Source: Methylocystis heyeri
GTDB lineage: Bacteria > Pseudomonadota > Alphaproteobacteria > Rhizobiales > Beijerinckiaceae
Length of the DNA stretch: 64,000 nt
Direction of reading: 5' to 3'
Assembly: GCF_004802635.2 (NCBI RefSeq)
Contig: NZ_CP046052.1
Location: forward strand, 248,001-312,000
Of the stretch, positions 1 through 7,865 are shown piece by piece. Under the pieces are notes generated by a model, which was not told the DNA's origin, did no database searches, and was given only the letters and a program-made list of their open reading frames with translations. Positions within the stretch are counted from its first letter, which is position 1. Every line of letters starts with the position of its first letter. A program made the position numbers and the translations under genes.

Positions 1-1502
1 AACGCGCCGCTCACCCAGCCGAAATCGGAGCCCTCTCTGATCTCGAAAGTGTCGCGCAGACCTCCCGTGAGCGCCCACTGATCGTCATAGTGATAGGTCG
101 CCTGGCCGAACTCCGCTAGGCTGAAAGTGCGGGCCTTGCCGTCGCTGTGCTGCTGCGTCCCGTCGAGAAGCAGCGGGTTGGCCTTGAAGTTGTTCAGATA
201 CCACTGAGCGCCCTGATAGCCGTAGTCGGTATGGTCGTAGGAGGTGATGTTCTCGTAGAGAGAATATATGCCGGTCTGCCAGTCGATCTTCTGATCTTTG
301 GGCGAAGCGAACCGCACCTCCTGCGAATACTGATCGACCTGGACGTCGAAGGCGTTGCTGCTGATCTGGGTGAGGTCGTTGCCCAGAGAGTTGTTGGGGT
401 GCAGGATGAACTCACGCCACGCCGAGACCGAGGTCAGCGTGTTGTCGCCGATCTGGACATTGGCCTCGTTGGAGACGCCGGTGGTGCGCTGGTCGAGATT
501 GCCGAGCCGAGTCAATGCCGGAGAATAGGGGCTGTTGACGAAATAGGGCCAGCGCAATCTGTTCCAGAGATTCTGGGCGTAAGTGGTGTTTAGCCTTCCA
601 TTGGCATAGACCGGAAAAGAGTCGCCGATCACGCCGCTGTAGTTGTTGTATTCGTCCGAGCGCAGGCGATCGAAGATCAGGCGATCGGTAAAGTTGTCGC
701 CCGTATACAGCAGCTGTCCACGCGCGCCCCAACGATTGTTGTTGAGCAGGCCCGCGCCCGTCACGGCGTCATTCAGCACGCCGTCGCTCTTGTCGAGATA
801 GAATGTCACGCGATAGGCGAGCTTGTCGTCGAGGATCGGACCCGTGGCGTTGAGCTTCTCGATGATTCGGCTGCGGCTGGCGAAAGAAGTTTCGAAAGTC
901 GCGGCCGGCGTGAAGGACGGCAGCTGCGTATGAATGACCACGGCGCCGACGGTGGTGTTCTTGCCGAGCAATGTGCCCTGCGGGCCGCGCGCGACCTCGA
1001 AAGATTGCAGATCGACGAAGTCCGCCCACTGGAAGCCGACGTGGGTATAGAACACATTATCGACGATGAGGCCGACGGCGGATTCCGAGCCGTCCGCACC
1101 GCCGGATATGCCGGAAATGCCCCGGATCGACATCGCCGTGGTGCGCGGATTGGTGATCGAGGGCACAAAATTCGGAACCTTCTGTCCGAACTCCTGCATG
1201 CGCTCGATTTGCTCGCGTTCCGCGGTCTTGGCGCCGACGACGCTCACGGGGAGGGGGACGTCCTGAGCCTTCTCCTCGCGCAATCTCGAAGTGACTTTGA
1301 CTTCTTCGACCTCGGCGCTCGCGGGAGCGGAAGCGCCTGTGCTCTGTTGTGTAGCGGCGGGCGGATTGTTCTGAGCGGGCGCAGATTGGGCGAAAGCCTC
1401 CTCGAAAGGGGCGCCTAGCGCAACGCTTCCAACCAGAGCGAAAGGCGCCAGCCTTGCGCCCGTCAAAAGCCGGGCTCGCAGCGCTGCCGTAGACCGAAGC
1501 AT
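1..1502 (-). CDS. TonB-dependent outer-membrane receptor (C-terminus beyond the window)
   Basis: This frame is open from an ATG at 1502 to the left window edge, about 500 residues. The N-terminus is a signal peptide ending near AFAQS, followed by a Gln/Pro/Ala linker. A plug domain follows with the typical VGAKTAEREQIERM, SIRGISG and ARGPQGTLLGKNTTVGAV stretches, then barrel strands. The RGPQGTL motif is diagnostic of TonB receptors and the sequence is closest to the iron-siderophore type. Upstream of the ATG is an AGGAG ribosome site about 9 bases away. The substrate cannot be read from the sequence; iron chelates, copper or another metal complex are all possible. It lies downstream of a minus-strand run of exported redox proteins but is separated from it by a terminator and 327 bases, so it probably has its own promoter. 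Confidence 0.9.
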   Translation of the reverse strand, partial: MLRSTAALRARLLTGARLAPFALVGSVALGAPFEEAFAQSAPAQNNPPAATQQSTGASAPASAEVEEVKVTSRLREEKAQDVPLPVSVVGAKTAEREQIERMQEFGQKVPNFVPSITNPRTTAMSIRGISGISGGADGSESAVGLIVDNVFYTHVGFQWADFVDLQSFEVARGPQGTLLGKNTTVGAVVIHTQLPSFTPAATFETSFASRSRIIEKLNATGPILDDKLAYRVTFYLDKSDGVLNDAVTGAGLLNNNRWGARGQLLYTGDNFTDRLIFDRLRSDEYNNYSGVIGDSFPVYANGRLNTTYAQNLWNRLRWPYFVNSPYSPALTRLGNLDQRTTGVSNEANVQIGDNTLTSVSAWREFILHPNNSLGNDLTQISSNAFDVQVDQYSQEVRFASPKDQKIDWQTGIYSLYENITSYDHTDYGYQGAQWYLNNFKANPLLLDGTQQHSDGKARTFSLAEFGQATYHYDDQWALTGGLRDTFEIREGSDFGWVSGA

Positions 1503-1829
1503 ACCTTAACTCCTGTTTATTAGTATTTCTACCAACTAAGTAGATATTAATGCGGGCGTCAAGCGCCGTTATGGGAATCCAGTTCAAAAATCCGCAGGTG
1601 TGCTCTTTGTGCACAGCGCCGGATTCCGTGCCGATTTAGGCTGGGTCGGAAGGGCTTTTTCCTGGTGGGACAGATGTCGCGAAGCCGCGGGCTGCTTCAA
1701 TAAATCTATATATATGATCGGAAGAATGACGCAAAAAGCGCGCTCGAGCCATGACGGCCAGAGCGCGCCGAAAAGGTTGCGAGCGAAGAAATTTCACCCG
1801 TTAATCATAACTGAAGAAGGCACGACGCC
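1503..1829. other. intergenic region with terminator and TonB-receptor leader
   Basis: The 327 bases between the cytochrome b561 stop and the TonB receptor start hold no convincing gene. Read on the minus strand, the region contains a rho-independent terminator (1733-1768), then an AT-rich stretch at about 1503-1560 that probably holds the receptor promoter. A TTGACG hexamer lies there but without a good -10 partner. A short imperfect inverted repeat (TTAGT...ACTAA) sits about 20-40 bases before the receptor start and could be an operator. Confidence 0.4.
1733..1768 (-). terminator. rho-independent terminator after cytochrome b561 gene
   Basis: On the minus strand GCGCGCTC (1768-1761) pairs with GAGCGCGC (1745-1738) across a 15-base loop and is followed by TTTTT. 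It lies about 60 bases after the cytochrome b561 stop and would separate that gene from the TonB receptor. Confidence 0.7.
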
Positions 1830-2576
1830 TTACAGATTGGCGACGTCCAAATCAGGCGTCGGGGCGAACTGAAGAAGCAGAGCGAAAAGCGCCGATACGG
1901 CGAGGAAAATTCCGATGGCGCGTAGGCCTCGCGAGCTTCTGATCGCTTCTTGCGGCGCAACGAGGCGGGCTGATTTACGACCCGTCACCATAGCGGCGAT
2001 CAGGTTCTCCTTCTTGATGGCCAGATAATAGAATGCAGCGCCTATATGCACGGCGATGGCGGCTGCGATCCAATAGAACAGCTTGCGGTGCAGCGAGGTG
2101 AGCAGCAGGCTGACGTCCTTGGAAACAAGGCCCGCAAGCGGTCCGGTATTGAAAATCTCGTCATTGGCGAAGAGGCCGAAGCTCGCTTGAGCTCCGACTG
2201 CGGCGAGCAGCGTGACGACCATGAGCGCTCCGGCCGGATTGTGCCCCGCATATCTAGTCTTTCTGCCTCTTCCCGCAGCGGCGAGATAGCGCAGCACGCT
2301 TTTCGGTCCGCGGATGAAATTGACGAAGCGCGCATGCCGCGTGCCGAACAGGCCCCAGGCCACGCGGAAGATTACGAGCACGATCGCGGCGTAGCCGAAA
2401 AGCGCATGATAGGTGAAAAACTTCACTCCCAATCTATTGGTGACGAACGCGCCCAGAATCGACGCGGCGAGTCCCCAGTGGAACAACCGCACCGGCCAAT
2501 CCCAAACCAGGCGGCCCTCCGCGGCGACTCCAGCGCCAGTGGACGCAACATTCGCCTCATTGTCGATAACGGTCAT
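1830..2576 (-). CDS. cytochrome b561 / hydrogenase-type cytochrome b membrane protein
   Basis: This 248-residue protein has at least four hydrophobic helices and the WDWPVRLFHWGLA start typical of the Ni,Fe-hydrogenase cytochrome b / cytochrome b561 family (PF01292). Histidines suited to bind two b haems are visible in the first helix (FHWG), the second (TYHALFGY), the third region (SLHRKLFYW) and the last (AVHIGAAFYY). These proteins pass electrons between the quinone pool and a periplasmic partner. The cytochrome c gene immediately upstream in the same direction is a likely partner. GGAG precedes the ATG by about 10 bases. No hydrogenase genes are nearby, so the hydrogenase name should not be taken literally. 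Confidence 0.88.
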   Translation of the reverse strand: MTVIDNEANVASTGAGVAAEGRLVWDWPVRLFHWGLAASILGAFVTNRLGVKFFTYHALFGYAAIVLVIFRVAWGLFGTRHARFVNFIRGPKSVLRYLAAAGRGRKTRYAGHNPAGALMVVTLLAAVGAQASFGLFANDEIFNTGPLAGLVSKDVSLLLTSLHRKLFYWIAAAIAVHIGAAFYYLAIKKENLIAAMVTGRKSARLVAPQEAIRSSRGLRAIGIFLAVSALFALLLQFAPTPDLDVANL

Positions 2577-2650
2577 ATCCGTGCTCCGCGATAAAGCGAG
2601 TGTTACGATCGCTTGATATTCTGCCTCGAGGCCATCGCGTCACCTTCATC

Positions 2651-2690
2651 CTGAGGCGCGCTTTTTGCGGAATGCAAAAGGCCTCGCATT
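2651..2690. repeat. dispersed repeat, copy 1 (CTGAGGCGC...GCCTCGC)
   Basis: A roughly 37-base imperfect palindrome containing a GCGCTTTTTGCGGAATGCAA core. A reverse-complement copy with only a few differences lies at 27603-27636, so this is a small dispersed intergenic repeat. Confidence 0.55.
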
Positions 2691-2711
2691 GATGCTCGAT
2701 GAGGCTAATCC

Positions 2712-2753
2712 CATCCTTCGAAATGCCCGCTGCGCAGGCAGCTCAGGATGAGG
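2712..2753. repeat. palindromic intergenic repeat (CATCCTTCG...CAGGATGAGG)
   Basis: Starts CATCCTTCG and ends CAGGATGAG around a GC-rich middle. It matches the common alphaproteobacterial repeat that begins CATCCTTCGAGACGC and ends CTCAGGATGAGG. It lies between two genes and has no coding signal. Confidence 0.5.
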
Positions 2754-2848
2754 GCTCTTGTGTTCCAGACACGTCCGTTCCGAGCCGATCGGCTGAAAAC
2801 CAGGGTAGACCGCGGCGACGGCCGTTGCGATGCGCCGCGGTTTCCTTG

Positions 2849-3370
2849 CTATTTCGCCTTGTAGCTGTCGTGACAGCCCTTGCAGTCCTGACCGAGCGCC
2901 GCCACTGCGGCTTTCAAAGCCTCGGTGGCGCCTTTCTCTTTGGCGTTGACTTCTACGAGTTCTGCGGCGTGAGCCTGGAAGTCCCGCAGCTTCTTTTCGA
3001 AATCGCTCCGATTGCTCCAGATGTCCGCTTTGGCTTTGCTGTCGGGTTCGCCGACATTGGAGCCCTCGGGAAAGTTTTCGGCGGGAATTGCGGCTAGCAG
3101 CGCGATTCGCGCCGCGCGCTTGGTCGCTTCGGCTTCGTCATAGGGAGCCGCGCCCTTTGCGACGGCGCCGAAATAACGGAACGAATTGCCTATCAGCGTA
3201 TAGGCCGCCCTGCGATTTTCGACCGCCTGCTTCGTGGGCGACGGCCCGCTGGCTCCGGCCGGCGTCGGCGGAGCGGCGTTTTGCGCATCCGCCGAAGCGA
3301 TGAACGCGCTCGCTGCAAGCGCGATGGCCCCACACAAGATCGCGCTCCTGCGCAGCCCGACTATTCTCAT
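2849..3370 (-). CDS. exported cytochrome c, C-terminal haem (class II, c'-like)
   Basis: The 173-residue precursor has an N-terminal signal peptide (MRIVGLRRSAILCG to ASADA) and a single CKGCH haem-binding motif nine residues before the C-terminus. That placement is the layout of class II (cytochrome c') proteins, which are four-helix bundles. The ATG at 3370 was chosen over a TTG seven codons upstream because GAGGAG lies just ahead of it. A second protein of this kind is at 5569-5973 in the same run. Likely role: periplasmic electron carrier or gas/NO-binding protein; the sequence does not tell which. Confidence 0.88.
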   Translation of the reverse strand: MRIVGLRRSAILCGAIALAASAFIASADAQNAAPPTPAGASGPSPTKQAVENRRAAYTLIGNSFRYFGAVAKGAAPYDEAEATKRAARIALLAAIPAENFPEGSNVGEPDSKAKADIWSNRSDFEKKLRDFQAHAAELVEVNAKEKGATEALKAAVAALGQDCKGCHDSYKAK

Positions 3371-3412
3371 CTTGGAACTTCTCCTCTTCAATTGATTTGC
3401 CTCTCGGAGCCG

Positions 3413-3985
3413 TCAGTGGCCCCGATGCTCGTCGCGCCACTTGCGCACGAACTCGAGCGTCGACTCCACATGTTTCACGGGATTGGAGTCGGTGAGCGAA
3501 AAGGCGACCTTTCCGTCGACGATCACATAGGAAATCCGGTCCGCCAGCGCTTCGCCGGAAGTTCCCGGCTTTTGCCTTTGCGCGTCGTACGCCTTGATCG
3601 TGGTCAAGCCGGGATCGGCGCCGACCGGAAATTTGTCGCGGCATTCCTTGGAAGAAAATTCGCGCTGGATATCGATGGTGTCGCTCGACACGCCGAGGAG
3701 GCTCGCGCCCGCAGCGGCGAAATCATCGCGATGATCTGCGAATTCGTGAGCCTCGACGGTGCAGCCGCGGGTGAAGGATTTCGGATAGAAATACAGCACC
3801 ACCGGCCCTTGCCTGAGATGTTCGCTGAGGGAAAAGCTGGTTTCCTTTCCCCCGATCGCCGCGGCCAGAGTAAAGTCGGGCGCAGGGTCGCCAGGCTTCA
3901 ACGCCGCCTGAGCGCAAGGGCTGAAAGACGACATGCCGATGCTCAGCATCAGCGCCGCGGTCGCGTTTCTTGAGGTTGCTTTCAT
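3413..3985 (-). CDS. exported peroxiredoxin (AhpC/TSA, BCP-like)
   Basis: This 190-residue thioredoxin-fold peroxidase has an N-terminal signal peptide (to about CAQA) and the motif YPKSFTRGCTVEAHEF. The peroxidatic cysteine is C75 within the family's PxxxTxxC arrangement. A further cysteine (C115) could resolve the disulfide; the helix-located resolving cysteine of typical BCP is absent. It would reduce peroxides in the periplasm. ATG 3985 was chosen over ATG 4009 because the earlier codon lies inside a palindromic repeat; neither has a strong ribosome site. It sits between a cytochrome c and a rhodanese-like gene in the same direction. Confidence 0.88.
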   Translation of the reverse strand: MKATSRNATAALMLSIGMSSFSPCAQAALKPGDPAPDFTLAAAIGGKETSFSLSEHLRQGPVVLYFYPKSFTRGCTVEAHEFADHRDDFAAAGASLLGVSSDTIDIQREFSSKECRDKFPVGADPGLTTIKAYDAQRQKPGTSGEALADRISYVIVDGKVAFSLTDSNPVKHVESTLEFVRKWRDEHRGH

Positions 3986-4002
3986 CGCTATGGCTTTCTG
4001 CT

Positions 4003-4099
4003 GGAGCATGTTTCAAAAAAGTTCGAGTCGGGCTTTAGAAACATGCTCCGTCGATGACGTCTGGAGCGCGTTCGACTCGGTTTAAGCCGGACACGCTCC
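4003..4099 (-). repeat. composite palindromic repeat, copy 1 (B-spacer-A)
   Basis: Two adjacent inverted repeats separated by 13 bases: GGAGCATGTTTC...GAAACATGCTCC (4003-4049) and GGAGCGCGTTCG...ACGCTCC (4063-4099). The reverse complement has the same order and spacing as copies at 14384-14483 and 15803-15901. Confidence 0.75.
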
Positions 4100-4113
4100 A
4101 AGGGAGGGCCAGG

Positions 4114-4626
4114 TCACTGAGCCGCGGTCTGGGAACCCGGCGCCTGCGCGGCTTTCGGAGGCGGAGGAGCGATCTTCGTCAGCACGCCGCCCTCATCCTG
4201 ATAATCGAGAACGCCGATCGCGCCGACGACGTGATAGCCGTAGCCGGCGAGGAGGTCGCCCACCGCGCCGGCCCGATGCGCGCGGTTCGACACCGTCACG
4301 ATCAGACGATCATGCGGTATGAAGGAAAGGCTTCTCTGGATGTCCGCGGTCTGGATGCTGAGATAGGCGGGAAAGCCGCCCACTTTGGTCAGTTCGTCGG
4401 GACGCCGGACATCGAGCACGAGAAGCTGTTCGGGCTTGCCGAGAAGCGCGTCGAAAGCGGCGCGATTGAGCCGAAGAGTTTTGTATGTGTAGGCGGGATC
4501 GTTGGCCGGGGTCGCGGCCACAGGCGCGGGCTGCGCATTCGGCGAGGCGGGGGCGGCCTGCTGCGCATAGGCGCTTTGCGCGAATAAAACCGCAGCGACG
4601 CCGGCGAGCTTTGCAAGATTTTTCAT
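4114..4626 (-). CDS. exported rhodanese-like protein without catalytic cysteine
   Basis: The 170-residue protein has a signal peptide (to AYAQQ), a Pro/Ala linker, then a rhodanese fold: LLVLDVRRPDEL (about 68-79) and the active-site loop region VTVSNRAHRAGAVGDLLAGYGY (split around residues 111-131). Normal rhodaneses have CxxGxR here; this protein has Ser113 in the cysteine position and contains no cysteine anywhere. It therefore cannot be a persulfide-forming sulfurtransferase and is more likely a binding or structural module. It lies between a peroxiredoxin and a dienelactone-hydrolase-like gene in a run of exported redox proteins. Confidence 0.85.
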   Translation of the reverse strand: MKNLAKLAGVAAVLFAQSAYAQQAAPASPNAQPAPVAATPANDPAYTYKTLRLNRAAFDALLGKPEQLLVLDVRRPDELTKVGGFPAYLSIQTADIQRSLSFIPHDRLIVTVSNRAHRAGAVGDLLAGYGYHVVGAIGVLDYQDEGGVLTKIAPPPPKAAQAPGSQTAAQ

Positions 4627-4659
4627 GAGGGTTCCGTTGTGTTTGAGCCGGGGATTTTT

Positions 4660-5550
4660 TCAGCCGCGCAAATGGGCGTTGAAGAAGTCGATCGTTCTGC
4701 TCCAGGCGAGCTTCGCCGCCGCCTCGTCGTAGCGCGGCGTGGTGTCGTTGTTGAAGCCGTGCTGCACGCCGGGGTAGATGAATGCCTGATAGTCGGTCTT
4801 CGCCGCCTTCAGGGCCGCTTCATAGGCGGGCCAGCCCGCGTTGATGCGGTCGTCATTGCCGGCGTAATGGATGAGCAGCGAGGACTTGATCTTTGTGACC
4901 GCCTCCGCCGGCGGTTGTGCGCCGTAGAACGGCGCGCCCGCGTCGAGCTCGGTCGAGTTGGTCGCCAGGAAATTGACCACGCCTCCGCCATAGCAGAAGC
5001 CGACCGCGCCGACCTTGCCATTGCCGATAGGGCACTTTTTCAGGAGGCTCAGCGCGGCGACGAAATCGTTGCGCGTTTTGGTCTGATCCAGTTTTGGGAA
5101 AAGCTCGCGCGCCTTGTCTTCGTCGCCGGGATAGCCGCCGAGAGGAGCGAGCGCATCGGGCGCGAAAGCGATGAAATTATCCAGCGCCAAGCGGCGAGCG
5201 ATGTCCTCGATGTGCGGATTGAGGCCGCGGTTTTCGTGAATGACCAATATGACCGGCAAATTGCCCGAGCGATTCGCCGGCTCGACGAAATAACCCTTCA
5301 CCGTCCCATAACCGTCCGGCGACGGGGCTTCGAGAGTTTTACCCTTGATGCGCGGATCGTCTTTTTTGACCTGTTCGGCTTCTGCGAAGCGGGGTGAAAG
5401 CGCTTCCAGAACGGCGGCCGCTCCGACGCCGCCGACAGCAAAGCGCTTTGCGCCGTCGAGAAAGCTTCGCCGATCGATGAGGCCATGGACGAAGAGGTCG
5501 AAAAGTTTGAGAACTTCTGGATGGAAGTCTGCGGCGGTCTTGCGTGTCAT
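4660..5550 (-). CDS. dienelactone hydrolase family protein, Tat-like leader
   Basis: This 296-residue alpha/beta hydrolase has the family's Cys-Asp-His triad and its usual glutamate: Glu106 (IHENRG), Cys186 in GFCYGGG, Asp233/234 (AGNDDR) and His264 (VQHGFNND). The N-terminus DRRSFLDGAKRFAVGG resembles a twin-arginine leader placed about 26 residues in, as in YghX-type members. The natural substrate is unknown; family members hydrolyse lactones and esters. It starts 18 bases after the stop of the cytochrome c gene, suggesting co-transcription. Confidence 0.88.
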   Translation of the reverse strand: MTRKTAADFHPEVLKLFDLFVHGLIDRRSFLDGAKRFAVGGVGAAAVLEALSPRFAEAEQVKKDDPRIKGKTLEAPSPDGYGTVKGYFVEPANRSGNLPVILVIHENRGLNPHIEDIARRLALDNFIAFAPDALAPLGGYPGDEDKARELFPKLDQTKTRNDFVAALSLLKKCPIGNGKVGAVGFCYGGGVVNFLATNSTELDAGAPFYGAQPPAEAVTKIKSSLLIHYAGNDDRINAGWPAYEAALKAAKTDYQAFIYPGVQHGFNNDTTPRYDEAAAKLAWSRTIDFFNAHLRG

Positions 5551-5568
5551 GCGTCTTCTCCGTTTACG

Positions 5569-5973
5569 TCACCGCGCGAGGCGCGGCTTGTAGATGTCGT
5601 GGCAGGATTTGCAGACCGCCGTCGCGTCGCGCGCCGCCGCCGCCGCCTGATCGAAGTCGGATTTACCGATATAGTCGTTGATCTGGCTGATCAGTTTCGA
5701 GCCCTTGCGGGAGATTTCAACCGCGTCCTGGGCCCCGCCCTTTTTGTTGAAATAGTCCTCGGTGTAGCGGAATCCGTCCGCCAGCACTGCGGCGTCTTCG
5801 CGGGCGGCGTCGGCGTTCTGCGCCGTAATGTCGGGCTCGAAATATTTGATCGTCTTCTCGAGGTCGCGCATCAGCTCGTCGTCGTAGTCCTTATAATCGA
5901 AGCCCGGAGCCGCCGAGGCGACGCTCGCAAGCAGGCTGAAGCCGATCAATAAAACCTTTGCGCGACCCGACAT
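5569..5973 (-). CDS. exported cytochrome c, C-terminal haem (second copy)
   Basis: A 134-residue precursor with signal peptide (MSGRAKVLLIGFSLLASVASA) and one CKSCH haem motif close to the C-terminus, followed by DIYKPRLAR. It shares the layout and the C-terminal CKxCHDxYK signature with the protein at 2849-3370, so the two are probably diverged paralogues. It lies 43 bases after the cupredoxin gene and 18 bases before the hydrolase gene, all in one direction. Likely a soluble periplasmic electron carrier. Confidence 0.88.
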   Translation of the reverse strand: MSGRAKVLLIGFSLLASVASAAPGFDYKDYDDELMRDLEKTIKYFEPDITAQNADAAREDAAVLADGFRYTEDYFNKKGGAQDAVEISRKGSKLISQINDYIGKSDFDQAAAAARDATAVCKSCHDIYKPRLAR

Positions 5974-6016
5974 CTTTCTTTTCGTCCTTTCCTATCGAAC
6001 GAGCGAGGCGAAGCCT

Positions 6017-6364
6017 TCACTGGTTCACGATTATCTTTGCGCTCATCCGCCCGTGCAGGCCGCAGAAGATGACGATCTCTCCAGGACGGTCGAGCGTCAC
6101 CGAATAGGCGTCGTCAGCGTCGATGTATTCGGCGGAGCGAAAGGCCTCTTCGCCATTGCGAAAGCCGACGACGGAATGCGGAACCTGATCGCGGTTGACG
6201 AACACGATCCGCTCGCCGACCTTTGCCTCCAGCGTCGCCGGCTGGAAGGCGAAGTTCTCGATGAGAACTTCGCTGCCGCCTTGCTCAACAGCGGCGGCGC
6301 CGGAGGTGGCGATGCAAATCGCAAATGCGATCTGCATCGCCATAGTCCTTGGTTTTCCTGACAT
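6017..6364 (-). CDS. exported cupredoxin (plastocyanin/amicyanin-like)
   Basis: The 115-residue precursor has a short signal peptide and a single blue-copper domain. The type I copper ligands are visible: His63 (QVPHSV), Cys101, His104 and Met107 in the C-terminal IFCGLHGRM loop, whose two-residue spacing is amicyanin-like. It would carry single electrons in the periplasm. The start is uncertain: ATG 6364 gives the longest product, while ATG 6343 follows CAAGGA and also keeps the signal peptide. It starts 10 bases after the DUF1501 stop, so it is almost certainly in the same operon. Confidence 0.88.
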   Translation of the reverse strand: MSGKPRTMAMQIAFAICIATSGAAAVEQGGSEVLIENFAFQPATLEAKVGERIVFVNRDQVPHSVVGFRNGEEAFRSAEYIDADDAYSVTLDRPGEIVIFCGLHGRMSAKIIVNQ

Positions 6365-6374
6365 CAGCGATGGA

Positions 6375-7829
6375 TCAGGCGAGGATATCCTGAACCACCT
6401 TGCCGTATACGACCGTCGGGCGCTCCGCGCGTCCGGCGCGCTTGTAGATCGTCTTCAGGTGATCGAGGCCGAGCAGCTGCAGCACGGTTGCGTGGAGATC
6501 GTAGGTGTCGACCGGATTTTCGACGGTTTTCAGCCCGATCTCGTCGGTCTGGCCATAAGAGAAGCCGTGCTTCAGGCCGCCGCCGGCAAGCCACTGCGTA
6601 TAGCCCCACGGGTTATGGTCGCGACCGTCGCCGGATTGGCCGTAGGAGGTGCGGCCGAACTCCGAGGTCCAGACGACCAGGGTCTCGTCGAGCAGTCCGC
6701 GTTGGGCGAGGTCGGCGAGCAGTCCCGCGACCGGCTTGTCGATCGCTTTGGTGTGCGCGCCATGGTTCTGCTCCAAAGCGCGATGCGCGTCCCAATTGGC
6801 GTCGTCGCCTTGTCCGAGACCCGCAATCGGGCCGGTGACGACATGGACGAAGCGAACATTGCGCTCCACCAGACGGCGCGCGCGGAGCAATACATTGCCC
6901 ATGTCTTTGGTCGCATCGTCGTTGAGGCCGTAGAGCGCCTTTGTCGCTTCCGTTTCCTTGGAGAGATCGACCGCCTCCGGCGCCGTCGCCTCCATGCGAT
7001 ATGCGAGATCATACGACCTGGTGCGCGCTTCGAGCTCGCTGTCGTCGGGGCGCGGCGCAGCTCCGATTTCGTTGAGCTGCCTCAGGAGGTCCAGGCTCTC
7101 GCGCTGCTGCTTGAGACCGATCAGCTCGGGCGGCGCCTGATACAGGATCGGCTGCTCGGTCGGACGGAAGGCAGTGCCCTGATAGACCGCGGGAAGGAAG
7201 CCGGAACTCCAGTTGACCGAGCCAGCCCGGGGCTCGCGCCGACCGCCGTAGAGCACGACATAAGGCGGCAGATCGGGATTGGCGGAACCCAGCGCGTAAG
7301 TGACCCAGGCGCCGAGCGACGGCCGGCCCGGGCTCACGTCGCCGGTGTTGAGCTTGAGGATGGAGATGTCATGCGTGGCGCCGACGGTGACGCTCGACTT
7401 GATGAAGGTCAGCTTGTCCGCATGCTGAGCGAGATTGGGCAGCCAATCGGAAAACCAGGCGCCGCTTTCGCCATATTGCTTCCAGGTGCGATTGCTCGCA
7501 AACAGCTTGCCGACGCCGCCCTGGGTGCTCGTCTTGATGCCCTTGAGGAAGGATTCCGGCACTTCCTGGCCCGCGAGCCGAACGAGCTCGGGCTTATAGT
7601 CGTAGAGGTCGAGCGTGGAGGGCGCGCCATCGAGGTGAATCCAGATCACCGATTTGACCTTGGGCGCGAAATGCGGCTGCTTGGGCGCCAAGGGATCCAC
7701 GAAGGTCGCTGCGTTGGCGTCGGGAACGCCAAGCCAGCCGCCGCCCGGCATGAACCCTCCTACCGCAAGTCCGCCAACTCCATAGGCTGCTCCGCGCAAC
7801 CATTCTCTTCGCGACGTTTTGATGAGCAT
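6375..7829 (-). CDS. DUF1501 family protein with Tat signal
   Basis: A 484-residue protein starting with a twin-arginine signal (SRREWLRGA followed by a hydrophobic Gly-rich stretch). The mature part matches DUF1501, a distant relative of the alkaline phosphatase/sulfatase fold: VIWIHLDGAPSTLDLYDYKP near the N-terminus, then VWTSEFGRT and DGRDHNPWG, the usual metal-site-like motifs. DUF1501 proteins are commonest in Planctomycetes and are usually encoded beside DUF1549/DUF1553 cytochromes, as here (upstream gene ends 37 bases before). Biochemical function is not established. Presumably a periplasmic partner of the 7866-10214 protein. Confidence 0.9.
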   Translation of the reverse strand: MLIKTSRREWLRGAAYGVGGLAVGGFMPGGGWLGVPDANAATFVDPLAPKQPHFAPKVKSVIWIHLDGAPSTLDLYDYKPELVRLAGQEVPESFLKGIKTSTQGGVGKLFASNRTWKQYGESGAWFSDWLPNLAQHADKLTFIKSSVTVGATHDISILKLNTGDVSPGRPSLGAWVTYALGSANPDLPPYVVLYGGRREPRAGSVNWSSGFLPAVYQGTAFRPTEQPILYQAPPELIGLKQQRESLDLLRQLNEIGAAPRPDDSELEARTRSYDLAYRMEATAPEAVDLSKETEATKALYGLNDDATKDMGNVLLRARRLVERNVRFVHVVTGPIAGLGQGDDANWDAHRALEQNHGAHTKAIDKPVAGLLADLAQRGLLDETLVVWTSEFGRTSYGQSGDGRDHNPWGYTQWLAGGGLKHGFSYGQTDEIGLKTVENPVDTYDLHATVLQLLGLDHLKTIYKRAGRAERPTVVYGKVVQDILA

Positions 7830-7865
7830 GTTTTCGATCCTTATCGAATGATGGAAGCGCCGTTA

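Noticed and set aside
1-1502. Possible methanobactin receptor (MbnT) identity for the TonB protein
   Set aside because: No mbn biosynthetic or partner genes nearby and the receptor is incomplete; substrate cannot be assigned.
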